Notes: a model not told the origin generated them from the sequence alone. DNA of 53,331 nt from an uncultured Lachnospiraceae bacterium (GCA_910588955.1 CAJURQ010000023.1:1-53331), one strand, 5' to 3'; positions 42,070-51,006 are shown, numbered from the stretch's first letter. Numbers and translations are program-made.

Positions 42070-43041
42070 ATGGGAATTGGCGGGATTACATCGGTAAACA
42101 ATATGTCGGTCATTCAGATGCCTTCGACTGACTTAAAAGATCACAAGAGTAAAAACATTCAAAACGAAATCACTGACGTACAGCAGAAGATACAGAAACT
42201 CTCTTCCGAGAACGAGCTTTCTGTCAATGAAAAAGAAAACGAGCGTAAAAAACTGCAGAAGGAGAAATCCGGCCTCGACAACGAGCTGAAGCAGCATCAG
42301 GAAGAGCTTCTCCGCTCGCAGAAACGGGAAGCCATGCTTGCCGAGCTGCGCGAAGCGCAGAATCCGTCCAAAGATGAGGACGAAGACACTATACAGACGG
42401 CGCAGTCTCCCGCAAATACTGAGGAGAAGGAAAATCCGACAGCAGACGAACGGCAGTCGCAGCCTTTACAGCCGGGAACCGTTATCAGCGAAAACAGCGA
42501 CGGTAAAGTAATTCTAAAGGAAGTCATGAACCAGTCAGAGGACAACACCTCTGCCGCTGAAACCAAACCGGCTGAGGAAACCAAAGAGACAGCCACTGCC
42601 GCAGAGGCGGCAGAACCCGAGGAAGAAGAGACGGACACAGACCCGGCGGCAGAATTTAGACCGACCGCAAACGAAATGCAGGCGATGGTTTCGGCGGACA
42701 CCTCTTCGAAGATGGCGGACCGCATGGGAATGCTGGTAACCAAAACCAATGACGGCATTGCCATTTTAAAGGGGGAAATCAAGCAGGATTCTTACTACGG
42801 CACAGACACGGAGCAAAAAGAGGCTGAGCTGAAAGACATGCAGAAACAGCAGAAACGGGAAATGGCAGTCCAGTTCTCCATGTTAGGCGAAGCGGGAAAT
42901 GCCATGAAGGCGGCTTTCGATACGGAATCCGCAGACAGCGCGACGCCAAATGACACGGGAAAGCACTTTCAGGTCAGCGGTCTGAATGTACCGCAGGATG
43001 AACAGGCAGCGCAGCAGGGATTCCAAGTTTCGATTGCATAA
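42070..43041 (+). CDS. Cysteine-free coiled-coil protein, possibly flagellum-associated
   Basis: A 323-residue protein starting MGIGGITSVNNMSVIQMPSTDLK. Residues about 25-105 are a strong coiled coil (QQKIQKLSSENELSVNEKENERKKLQKEKSGLDNELKQHQEELL); 110-200 are acidic and Ala/Glu/Pro-rich; the end is helical (DSYYGTDTEQKEAELKDMQKQQKREMAVQFSMLGEAGNAMKAAFD). The ATG at 42070 is 8 bases after AAGGAG; a GTG at 42049 is upstream of that site. Divergent from the FliD-like gene. Its style resembles the DUF6033-like protein at 5.8 kb. Function unknown. Confidence 0.75.
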   Translation: MGIGGITSVNNMSVIQMPSTDLKDHKSKNIQNEITDVQQKIQKLSSENELSVNEKENERKKLQKEKSGLDNELKQHQEELLRSQKREAMLAELREAQNPSKDEDEDTIQTAQSPANTEEKENPTADERQSQPLQPGTVISENSDGKVILKEVMNQSEDNTSAAETKPAEETKETATAAEAAEPEEEETDTDPAAEFRPTANEMQAMVSADTSSKMADRMGMLVTKTNDGIAILKGEIKQDSYYGTDTEQKEAELKDMQKQQKREMAVQFSMLGEAGNAMKAAFDTESADSATPNDTGKHFQVSGLNVPQDEQAAQQGFQVSIA

Positions 43042-43059
43042 TGTCAAAGTAAAAATGAG

Positions 43060-43090
43060 CGGATAGGCTTTGCACAGCCTATCCGTTTTT
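43060..43090 (+). terminator. Rho-independent terminator
   Basis: CGGATAGGCT (43060-43069) and AGCCTATCCG (43076-43085) form a perfect 10-base stem with a 6-base loop and five T residues. It lies between the coiled-coil gene and the converging MutS-like gene. Confidence 0.92.
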
Positions 43091-43098
43091 CATGCGCT

Positions 43099-44829
43099 TT
43101 ATGGTGACAAATGTTCTACCAACATCTCATACGTCACTCCGTACTTCTTCGCGATATCCCCCGCATAGGACATGCCCTCCGGCGGCGCCGCCTCAATCTT
43201 AAATGAACGGTTGCCCCCGTCCGCCTTTACGATCAGGGAGACTGCCTTCACAGAATCATAGGATCGATTCAATTCTTCCAGATCAAATGCCAGCTTGTGC
43301 ATGTGTGTGTTGTAGATGGTTCGGATTCCCTTTTCCAGAATCGCCCTGACCGCGTCCTTCGCAATGAAATACCCCTCCTCAAAGGAGGTCGTTGAGAACG
43401 TCTCGTTGAGGAGCAGCAGGCTGTTCTTCGTGCTGTCCGAATAAATCTGCCGAAACCGCCTGCACTCTTCCCCCAGCCGCCCCAGATCCATCGTTTTGTC
43501 CTCGTCCGCCGGGAAGTGGGTATAAATGCAGTCAACCGGCTGAAAAGCAAAGGAATCCGCCGGCACGAAAATGCCACCCTGTCCAAGCGCAAACAGAAGT
43601 CCCACCGCCTGTGTGGTCGTCGTCTTCCCGCCCCGGTTCGCGCCTGTCAGCACATACACCAGATGCATCCGATCAAAGTCCAAATCATTTGCAACGATCA
43701 TCTCCTGTTTCTCTGCCACCGCCGCCGCAAGCTTCATATTGTAAAAGCCTTTCGCGCGCATCAAACACTCTCCCGTTTCTTCCGCCGCCAAAGTCCCCTT
43801 GCAAAAATGCATTCCGCTGCCACTTAATTTCTCTATGTACTCCGCAAAACGGACATAGTAGATAAATTCCGGTATCAGGTCCGTAATCTCCGTGATGGTC
43901 ACGGACACATACCGATCCAGCACGCTTTTCAGCTTTTTCACGACCGCCGAGAGCATCTGGTTGGTGACACGGTTCATATACCGCGGCACATCCTCCATCT
44001 TATCGCCCTCGGGAATCAGCGCGATTCCCCGAATCGGAACGATGTCCGGCATTTTTGACGTCTCTGCTGCAAAGGGATGGAACTTATACTCCTCCTGCCA
44101 TTCCGTATCCGGTTTAATGGCATCCTTCATAGAAATTTTTTCACAAAAATTGCTGAGGATATTGGATTTGGTAAAATACTTGCTGTTGATGGAAATCAGT
44201 CCGATTCCGTCCGCCTCAAACCGATCGTTTAAATTGATGCCCACCGTGACACTCCGAAGTTCCGTGGTCGTCGCCCGCAGAGAGGCAATGTCCTTCTTCA
44301 ACTCCGAAAACCCGTTATCATGGTATAAACCGTCAACATATTCCTTCAAATGAAGCAGCCCCTCCGAGTACACCTGCGCATCCGAAAGACTCTTGAAGAT
44401 TGCTTCCACACATTGGATATAATCCTTCAATTCATCGAGACGGTGCATGAGATCCCACACGTTCGCCGCCTCCTCAAAGGTCTTGCCGATGCTCCCGTAA
44501 TCGCGCAGAAAATTGATCTTATCCAGAATGCGCAGCATCTCATCCCGCATCGCCCCATTCCGGTAGATATCCTCGAAAACATCGCTCCTGTACTTTGTCA
44601 CCTCGGGATTGTCCGTCATTCTGGAAAGAATGGATAAGAGCAGCGTCTGCTCCTGCTTTTTCTCCGTGACCTGTTCGCACAGATAGTCCAATCCCAGATC
44701 GTGAATGGCGGCTTCCGATAACACCTTATAGTCCGGCGCATATCCGGGCGGCGTAAGTAAGCTGAGGGCTTTTTCTCTATGATTCACGGCGTTTCCTCCC
44801 ATGTCTGCTTTCTTTCCCTTATGCTTCAT
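43099..44829 (-). CDS. Stand-alone MutS-family ATPase
   Basis: A 576-residue MutS-related protein without the mismatch-recognition N-terminus. The core/clamp helical region (about 60-370) leads into the ATPase: VLTGANRGGKTTTTQAVGLLFALGQGGIFVPA (Walker A, reading GANRGGKTT in place of GPNMGGKST), TMDLGRLGEECRRFRQI, NSLLLLNETFSTTSFEEG (Walker B) and TIYNTHMHKLAFDLE. Such MutS relatives are common in Firmicutes and are not classical mismatch repair proteins. It starts 41 bases from a truncated transporter in the opposite direction. Confidence 0.88.
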   Translation of the reverse strand: MKHKGKKADMGGNAVNHREKALSLLTPPGYAPDYKVLSEAAIHDLGLDYLCEQVTEKKQEQTLLLSILSRMTDNPEVTKYRSDVFEDIYRNGAMRDEMLRILDKINFLRDYGSIGKTFEEAANVWDLMHRLDELKDYIQCVEAIFKSLSDAQVYSEGLLHLKEYVDGLYHDNGFSELKKDIASLRATTTELRSVTVGINLNDRFEADGIGLISINSKYFTKSNILSNFCEKISMKDAIKPDTEWQEEYKFHPFAAETSKMPDIVPIRGIALIPEGDKMEDVPRYMNRVTNQMLSAVVKKLKSVLDRYVSVTITEITDLIPEFIYYVRFAEYIEKLSGSGMHFCKGTLAAEETGECLMRAKGFYNMKLAAAVAEKQEMIVANDLDFDRMHLVYVLTGANRGGKTTTTQAVGLLFALGQGGIFVPADSFAFQPVDCIYTHFPADEDKTMDLGRLGEECRRFRQIYSDSTKNSLLLLNETFSTTSFEEGYFIAKDAVRAILEKGIRTIYNTHMHKLAFDLEELNRSYDSVKAVSLIVKADGGNRSFKIEAAPPEGMSYAGDIAKKYGVTYEMLVEHLSP

Positions 44830-44870
44830 TCTACATCAATTGCCTGTCAAATGAAACGGAAAGTTGCCCC

Positions 44871-46083
44871 ATGATAAAATTTGAGACACTGAATTTAAGA
44901 AGCATTTTTACAACAGAATCCTGGTATTTGTCGGGGGAAACGTCGGGGAGCAGCACCGGCATCAACTGGGAGACGATCCTGTTTATCTTCGGCATGATGG
45001 TTATGGTTGAGGGGATGGCGCGTGTCGGCTTTTTCAGGTGGCTCTGTATGCGCATCGCCAAGCTCGTCAATTACCGGGTGATACCGCTGTTTATCACTTT
45101 CATGATCTTATCAACCATACTTGCAATGTTTATCGACAGCATCACCGTCATCCTGTTTTTGGCTGCCGTGACGATTGAACTTTCTTTCGCAGCTCTTGAA
45201 ATTCAATCCGATCCCCATGATATTATCCGAAATTTTCTGCGCAAATCTCGGCGGCTCTGCCACCATGTGCGGAGACCCGCCCAATATCATTATCGGCACT
45301 TCACTCGGCTATTCTTTCACCGACTTTGTGACGAATACCGGCGTGATCGCCGCCGTATGCCTGATCGCAGTGCTGGTTTACTTCTATCTGATTTTCCACA
45401 GGGAGCTTAAGGCGGATGCGTCAAAGCCGGTGGACTACTCCAGCCTGCCAAGCCCGGAATCCACCATCACGGATAAAAAAGGCTTTGCGATGAGCTGCGT
45501 GATCTTTGCCTCCGCGATCGTCCTGTTGGTAACCCACGCGCAGACAGGGCTTACCGTCTCCACGATCGGCTGCCTTGTCGCAGCCGCAACCTTATTAACC
45601 TCTTGGAAATATGCTATACTATTACTAAAAAAAGTGGACTATAAGACGCTTCTGTTCTTTATCGGTCTGTTTGTCGTAATCGGCGGGCTGGAACAGGCGG
45701 GAATCCTCGAAATTATGGCTGGATTTATCGGCAAAATCAGCGGCAACGTCATGGTCATGGTGGCGATCATCATATGGCTGTCGGCGGTTGTCAGCGCGTT
45801 CGTGGATAACATTCCCTTCGCCACCACAATGATACCGATCATCAAGAGCCTGTCCGCCGCATACGGCGTCGATCTGTCCATGCTCTCATGGACGCTTGCG
45901 ATGGGAACGGATATCGGCGGAAGCGCCACCCCCATAGACGCATCGGCAAACGTTGTGGGCGTTGCGACGGCGTCGCGGGAAGGCTATGTAATCAAATGGG
46001 GACTTTACTGTAAGAAAATGATGCCGGCAACAGTCATTGTTGTCCTGCTGTCAATGCTTTTGATTTATTTCCGGTACTTATAA
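44871..46083 (+). pseudogene. ArsB/citrate-transporter-like permease, frameshifted and 5'-truncated
   Basis: Two frames join into one permease: NWETILFIFGMMVMVEGMARVGFFRWLCMRIAKL...SITVILFLAAVTIEL in the first (44871 to about 45180), then SQLLKFNPIPMILSEIFCANLGGSATMCGDPPNIIIGTSLGYSF onward in the second (to 46083). The break is at CTTTCTTTCG where a single CTTTCG would restore the frame, so a 4-base duplication is the likely cause. The N-terminal membrane segments normally before NWETILF are also absent. The remainder, with about eight membrane segments, is otherwise well conserved. A broken ion or arsenite-type exporter. Confidence 0.85.
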
Positions 46084-46098
46084 AGGGAGGTGGAACGG

Positions 46099-46690
46099 AT
46101 GGAAAAGCAATTAATCATTTCCGTAGGAAGAGAATACGGCAGCGGCGGTCACGAGATTGCGGAGAAGCTCGCAAATCATTATGGCATCCAGCTTCTTGAC
46201 CACAATCTTCTCGATGAGATTGCCGAAAAAAAGAACGTGAAAATGGATCATCTAAGAACCTTGGATGAAAAGCACAAAAATCCGCTGTCCTCAAGGACCG
46301 TGAGAGGTTACAGCAGCTCTCCGGAAGAAAACATGCTGTATCTCCAGTTTGACTATCTGCGGGATAAGGCAGATTCCGGCGAATCCTTTGTGATCGTCGG
46401 ACGGTGCAGCGAGACGATTCTGAAACAGTATGACTGCATGGTGTCCATATTTATTCTAGCCGACCGAGACAAGCGGACCGAGCGGATCATGCGGCTGTAT
46501 CACCTGACGGAAAGCGATGCCGCCAAAATCCGCGAGAAGGATACGAGCCGCAGACGGTACCATAACAGCTTCTGCGTCGGAAAATGGGGGTGACTGCCGC
46601 AATTACGATGTTTCCCTGAACAGCAGCAAACTTGGGATTGACGGTTCGGTAAAACTGCTGACGGAATATATTGACAGGCGGCGACAATAA
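46099..46690 (+). pseudogene. Cytidylate-kinase-like protein gene, frameshifted in a G-tract
   Basis: MEKQLIISVGREYGSGGHEIAEKLANHYGIQLLDHNLLDEIAEKK is the P-loop start of the cytidylate kinase-like family; GRCSETILKQYDCMVSIFILADRDKRTERI and RRRYHNSFC follow. The frame ends at 46593, but one base fewer in the GGGGG tract near 46585 restores GDCRNYDVSLNSSKLGIDGSVKLLTEYIDRRRQ to a stop at 46690, giving about 196 residues. GGGAGGTGG precedes ATG 46099. It lies 15 bases after the transporter gene and was probably cotranscribed with it. Confidence 0.85.
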
Positions 46691-46716
46691 AAAATCAGCG
46701 GCGGCGCGCTCGATTC

Positions 46717-46822
46717 AGAGAATGCTTCGCATTCTCTTATGCGAAATTTAGTACTTCCAAGTCAGCTTGCTGACTTTGGTCTCCGTCCCATGGCGAGACG
46801 TCTTTAGAAGTACTTTTCGCAT
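46717..46822. repeat. Nested-palindrome intergenic element
   Basis: GAGAATGCTTCGCATTCTC, then outer arms ATGCGAAATTTAGTACTTC and GAAGTACTTTTCGCAT enclosing AAGTCAGCTTGCTGACTT and GTCTC/GAGAC. It fills the space between the kinase-like gene and the OmpA/MotB-like gene and probably terminates both. Confidence 0.6.
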
Positions 46823-46824
46823 TT

Positions 46825-47742
46825 TTACTCTAAAATTCCCGCCATCTTCTCTATCATCTCGTCTTCCTTCAGCCGAAACTTAATCTCCACCCTTCTTGAT
46901 GCCGGCATATCCACCTCCTCCGTCGGGCTGTCAAAAGCATCCTTCTTGTAAACAGGGGTGCTCCATGATTTCCCGTTGACGGTAAGAATTTTCTGCAGCT
47001 GCTCAATTTCCGTCTCACTAAGCCCGTTTCTTTTGTTCAGACAAAAATCCGCCACGGCTTTTGCGCGTTCATAGGACAGTTCCATATTGCTCTGGTAACC
47101 GCCGTCCGTATCTGTATGTCCCTCGATAATAATTTCCGCAATATACTCCCGGAACTGGTCCTGAAGCAGCACATCCAGATACATCGGGATAATATTTTTT
47201 AACGTCTCCCTGCTGTCCGCGGTGAGGGAAGCGCTGTTGTAGCGGAAAAGCACATCGGAGGAGAACGTGATGGAACCCGTCTGGGCGTCTACTTTCATGG
47301 TGGAATTGCTGAAAGCGGACTGCAGCGCCCCGATGATATCCGTGCGGATGCCGACAATATCCTGCAGTTCCTGCTTGGTCGTTGAAAGCTCCTGTCTGGC
47401 ATCCTCGATCTCCAGATAAGCGTTGTTCAGTTCTTCCTGCGTCAGCGCAGCCTGATCGTATGCCTGCTGTAACTGTGCCAGAGAGGAGGCAAGCTCCTCG
47501 TTTGATTTCTCCAGTTCCGCCTTGGATAGCTCCAGATCCGCTATCGTCGCATCCAGCTCGCTCTGCGCCGCATTCAGTTCCAGCCTTGTCTGATCCAGAT
47601 CGTCCGTCTTCTGCCTGTATATGGCGAGGGTGATCGCTATCATCAAAATGAAAATCAGCAGAAGCGCCGCCATCATATCCGAGTAGGACTGCCAGTAGCT
47701 GTGCTCCGCAAAAGCCTCCCTGTTCCTGCTTCTATTTCTCAT
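46825..47742 (-). CDS. MotB/OmpA-like stator protein (ZorB-like)
   Basis: A 305-residue protein: one membrane segment near the N-terminus with the ion-carrying Asp22 (SYWQSYSDMMAALLLIFILMIAI), a long coiled coil (about 45-150, LDQTRLELNAAQSELDATIADLELSKAELEKS), and an OmpA-like peptidoglycan-binding domain (IITFSSDVLFRYNSASLT, IIIEGHTDTDGGYQSNMELSYERAKAV, ASRRVEIKF). The long coiled coil separates it from flagellar MotB and recalls ZorB-type or GldM-like partners. It overlaps the MotA-like gene by 11 bases, so the two form one complex. Confidence 0.85.
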   Translation of the reverse strand: MRNRSRNREAFAEHSYWQSYSDMMAALLLIFILMIAITLAIYRQKTDDLDQTRLELNAAQSELDATIADLELSKAELEKSNEELASSLAQLQQAYDQAALTQEELNNAYLEIEDARQELSTTKQELQDIVGIRTDIIGALQSAFSNSTMKVDAQTGSITFSSDVLFRYNSASLTADSRETLKNIIPMYLDVLLQDQFREYIAEIIIEGHTDTDGGYQSNMELSYERAKAVADFCLNKRNGLSETEIEQLQKILTVNGKSWSTPVYKKDAFDSPTEEVDMPASRRVEIKFRLKEDEMIEKMAGILE

Positions 47743-48895
47743 ATAAGTTCCTCATCTGTTCAAATGTATATATCTGGCTGCTGATTTCATCGCTCATATC
47801 GCTGCACATATCCGCAAGCATTTTCTTCTGCTCCTTAAGTTCCCCTGCAAATGCTTCCTGCCGTTCCATGACGTTCGCCAGCGCCTCCTGCACGCTGCGG
47901 TTTACCTCCACCAGGGCGGTGACCGCCTCCACCATCTCCGCCGCGCCTGCCGCGCTTGCCGCCTGTGACTCTCCCGCGCTCTTTAAGACATTCCCCAGTT
48001 TCTTGAAGTCCGTGTCCAATGCGGTCTGCATCTGCACCGTAAACTTGTCCACAATGCGCTCCACACCCGCAGTCTGTTCCATCGCGTTCCCTTTCAGCAG
48101 TTCGAGCATCTGCTTTAAGGAATTTGCCATCCCCGCCTGATACACGAGCATGGTCGCCACGTTCTCGTCCTCTTTCAGGACAATCGGCTGCGCCGTCTGG
48201 CGGAACACGTCCAGAAATTCGCCCAGCGTCTCATAGGCATCCGACATAATGCTCCGATATACCACGTTGAACACCAGTGAAAAAAAGATACCGTACACCG
48301 AAGTGTGAAACGCCACCTTCATACCCGAAAGCAGGGAACCCACATTGTCAGAGATGGAAAAGATATCGTCGCCGCTGAAGGCACCCATCCCCATAGAGAG
48401 CCCCAGAAACGTCCCCAAAATTCCCAGACCGGTAAGCGTCCCGGAAACCCCGGAATTGAAAAAGTTCATACCTGCCCTGTCCAGCAGATCCTCGTTGATA
48501 TATTCCCCCAGATCACAGGAAGATGCGGCGCTCCTTCTGGTCTTTGCGCCCCTTACCCGCAGACGGTACTTGTCGAATGCATCCTGCAGCACTTTTTCCT
48601 CAAAAACTTTGTCGTTATCCTTATAATTGCCCCAGAGATTTTTCCCGCCGGACTCCTTATAATCCTTCTGCAGCCGGATCGCGGCGTCTTCCAGATCATA
48701 AATGATCCTGTTAAGCCGCCCGAAGCTGACCGAAGAAATGATAAATACAATCCCGATCACAATCAGAAAGCCGACGTTGATCGAAAGGTTTACAACCGAA
48801 ATCTCTTCCCCCGTAAACACGCCGTTCAGATACAATACAAACGCCACCACAATCACATATAAAAAATACAGTACATAATACAGCCTGCTCTTCAT
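47732..48895 (-). CDS. MotA/TolQ/ExbB-like proton-channel protein (ZorA-like)
   Basis: A 387-residue protein with two N-terminal membrane segments (about 5-25 and 38-62), a cytoplasmic stretch, then SGVSGTLTGLGILGTFLGLSMGMGAF and VGSLLSGMKVAFHTSVYGIFFSLVFNVVY, the conserved MotA/TolQ pore segments, and a long helical C-terminal tail (about 245-387) of amphipathic repeats. The cytoplasmic tail is typical of ZorA rather than ExbB. The partner MotB/OmpA-like gene overlaps downstream. No zorC, zorD or zorE-type gene is next to it. Confidence 0.85.
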   Translation of the reverse strand: MKSRLYYVLYFLYVIVVAFVLYLNGVFTGEEISVVNLSINVGFLIVIGIVFIISSVSFGRLNRIIYDLEDAAIRLQKDYKESGGKNLWGNYKDNDKVFEEKVLQDAFDKYRLRVRGAKTRRSAASSCDLGEYINEDLLDRAGMNFFNSGVSGTLTGLGILGTFLGLSMGMGAFSGDDIFSISDNVGSLLSGMKVAFHTSVYGIFFSLVFNVVYRSIMSDAYETLGEFLDVFRQTAQPIVLKEDENVATMLVYQAGMANSLKQMLELLKGNAMEQTAGVERIVDKFTVQMQTALDTDFKKLGNVLKSAGESQAASAAGAAEMVEAVTALVEVNRSVQEALANVMERQEAFAGELKEQKKMLADMCSDMSDEISSQIYTFEQMRNLYEK

Positions 48896-48916
48896 CCGTA
48901 TTCTCCCATCCTTTTC

Positions 48917-49017
48917 CTTAAGTCGATACCATTAGTATTCCTGTTATCGCAGGATTGATTCCTGCCTGTTATGACTTAAACCTATCACATTTTGATTGGG
49001 AGTGCAATCGACTTAAG
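48917..49017. promoter_or_regulatory. Upstream region of the MotA-like gene with a perfect 11-base inverted repeat
   Basis: CTTAAGTCGAT (48917-48927) and ATCGACTTAAG (49007-49017) are perfect inverted copies 80 bases apart. Between them is GCAGGATTGATTCCTGC. A possible minus-strand promoter, TTGCAC-17-TAGGTT, overlaps the outer copy. Role unknown. Confidence 0.4.
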
Positions 49018-49419
49018 AATATCTTAAAACATCATATTTTTCTGTCTGCCCATTCATACTCAAAGGATGCCCTGTCCGTCTCAAAGGCAAGGAACGTGCG
49101 GTCCCATGATATCGTATCTCAGGGGAAACAGATCGCCGAACGCAAGCTTGCCTTTTACTTTCAGTCGCGGCGCGCATACCGACAGACGCATCCCCCGCTT
49201 CCCAAACCTGTTCTTTCCGATCGCAATGGTTCCGCCCCTTTTCTGAAATGCTTCCCTGGGAAAAGAAACCGTCCACGACCACTCTTCCGTGATAATCTGC
49301 AGGGAGCATGTCCATTTCCGCCCCGTCCGGTGAACCGCCGGTATCACCGCAAGCGTCTGCGTATCGGACTGACATTTGAAATACCATCCATAAAAATACC
49401 CACTTTTTCCTATAGTCAT
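49013..49419 (-). pseudogene. Tocopherol-cyclase-like protein fragment, frameshifted and truncated
   Basis: From ATG 49419 (AAAGGAGTGAAGGG upstream) the frame reads MTIGKSGYFYGWYFKCQSDTQTLAVIPAVHRTGRKWTCSLQIITEEWSWTVSFPREAFQKRGGTIAIGKNRFGKRGMRLSV...FPLRYDIMGPH, the start of a tocopherol-cyclase-like beta-barrel protein. It then stops (VPCL), and the homologous-looking RTGHPLSMNGQ continues in another frame to about 49013. The rest of a protein usually over 300 residues is missing. It follows the FAD/Rieske gene by a few bases and was once cotranscribed with it. Family assignment is from memory. Confidence 0.65.
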
Positions 49420-49423
49420 CCCT

Positions 49424-50818
49424 TCACTCCTTTGCACACTGATTTTCACGTTTTCCTTCCCGTCTTTTGCAGTCTGTCTGTGCCGGACCGTCAATCAGAT
49501 GCCCTTCTTTGTCAAACCGGGAGCCGTGGCAGGGGCAGTCATAGCTCTCCTCCGCCGGGTTCCACTCCAGACGGCAGCCCATGTGGGGACAGTTTGGAAC
49601 GATCCGTCCCTTTCCGGACGGCAAAAGATGCTTTGCCAACCCTTTCACCGTATAGGCGCCGTGCACAGCCAGCCCTTTCGCCGCCTGCACCGTAAAATGC
49701 CGGTTGGGTGAAAAAATGTCCGCCTCTGGGCAATCCCGACCTGTGATCAGCGTCGTCAGGATACGCGCGCTCACCATGGAGGAAGTCATGCCCCACTTTC
49801 CAAAACCGGTGGCAACATACCAGTATGGTCTGCGTCTGGAAAACCTGCCGATATAGGGCACCCCGTCCAAGGTCATACAGTCCTGTGCCGACCATCGGTA
49901 CGCGTCGCGGCATCCCGGATACATTTCCTGCGCCCTGTTTTGCAGCATCCCGTATCTGCATCCCGCACCCGTTTTGTCCGTCGGATTCACCCCCGTCCGG
50001 TGGCTTCCGCCCCCAAGAAGCAGTAAATCGCCGCAGCTTCTAAAGGAAAGCCCGCTGGGATCTATCCCTAAATACATGCCCTCAATACTCCCCGCCCCTT
50101 CCAGCGCTATTACATAGCTCCGCTCCTGATGCATTCTGGCAAAATAGTATCCCGGCACATTGATAAAAGGATAGTGGGCAGCGAACACCACTTGCTCTGC
50201 CGTCACTGTCCCTCTGTCCGTCTCCACCCTCCTATCCTCCACCTTCAGCACCTTGGACTGCTCGTACACTTCCACTTCCTCCGCCATCTTTGCCAGAAAT
50301 TTCAACGGGTGGAATCTCGCCTGCCGCGCAAACATGGTCACGCCTGCCACCGAAAAGGGCAGTTCACAGTCTGTCTCAAAAGACGCCCTGATGCCGAGCG
50401 ACTCTGCCGCCTCAGCCTCCCGTTTCAAAAGCTCCGCGCCTGATTGCGAATACAGGTATGCGGGACACCTGACAAAATCGCAGTCAATTCCCTTTTCCCG
50501 GACCAGCCTTTCATATTCCCCGACAGCCGCCTCGTTTGCAGCAGCATAATGTTCCGCCATCCGGCTGCCGAACGTCCGAATGAGCAGGCTGTAAATCAGG
50601 TTATGCTGGGATGTGATTTTCGCCGTGGTATTTTTTGTCTGCCCGCTGCCAATCCTGTCCGCCTCCAGAACCACGGCACGGATGCCCTCTTTCTTTAAGT
50701 AATATGCCGTCAAAATTCCCGCAAGCCCGGCACCGATCACAGCAACCGGCGCCTCCATGTCCCCCGGAAGGGGATCCCTTTTTCTGATCTTGCTTCCGCT
50801 CATCCAGACAGATTCCAT
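49424..50818 (-). CDS. FAD-dependent oxidoreductase with C-terminal Rieske [2Fe-2S] domain
   Basis: A 464-residue flavoprotein. The dinucleotide fold reads APVAVIGAGLAGILTAYYLKKEGIRAVVLEADRIGSGQTKNTTAKITSQHNLIYS (DAO/GlyOx-like), with a catalytic region to about 390. The C-terminus carries CPHMGCRLEWNPAEESYDCPCHGSRFD, the Rieske ligands C-x-H and C-x-x-H. The family is related to YhfW-like Rieske oxidoreductases. ATG 50818 follows GGGAGG; a frame to 50881 is less likely. Substrate unknown. Confidence 0.93.
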   Translation of the reverse strand: MESVWMSGSKIRKRDPLPGDMEAPVAVIGAGLAGILTAYYLKKEGIRAVVLEADRIGSGQTKNTTAKITSQHNLIYSLLIRTFGSRMAEHYAAANEAAVGEYERLVREKGIDCDFVRCPAYLYSQSGAELLKREAEAAESLGIRASFETDCELPFSVAGVTMFARQARFHPLKFLAKMAEEVEVYEQSKVLKVEDRRVETDRGTVTAEQVVFAAHYPFINVPGYYFARMHQERSYVIALEGAGSIEGMYLGIDPSGLSFRSCGDLLLLGGGSHRTGVNPTDKTGAGCRYGMLQNRAQEMYPGCRDAYRWSAQDCMTLDGVPYIGRFSRRRPYWYVATGFGKWGMTSSMVSARILTTLITGRDCPEADIFSPNRHFTVQAAKGLAVHGAYTVKGLAKHLLPSGKGRIVPNCPHMGCRLEWNPAEESYDCPCHGSRFDKEGHLIDGPAQTDCKRREGKRENQCAKE

Positions 50819-50934
50819 TTTTTGCCTCCCTGTTGATGGTTGATTTTGAATAGCATATGCCGATTTGCAGTTTCCATTCACCTAAAGACCACAATGCTAT
50901 AAAGCCCGTCATATCCTCCATCCTTTTTATCTTT

Positions 50935-50972
50935 GCCCATAAAAAAACAGCAGGGAATTTCCCCGCCGCCTC
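50935..50972 (-). terminator. Probable terminator after the membrane protein gene
   Basis: On the minus strand GCGGGGAAATTCCCTGC forms a short GC stem followed by TGTTTTTTT. It lies between the stop at 51007 and the FAD/Rieske start. Confidence 0.5.
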
Positions 50973-51006
50973 GCAATCAGACTTTGACTGTTTCAACCAA
51001 CTATCC

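Noticed and set aside
45170..45195. Programmed frameshift in the ArsB-like gene
   Set aside because: There is no slippery heptamer, and the N-terminus is missing too; a 4-base duplication is the simpler explanation.
46825..48895. A complete Zorya phage-defence system
   Set aside because: Only the ZorA/ZorB-like pair is present; no zorC, zorD or zorE-like ORF lies within several kilobases on either strand.
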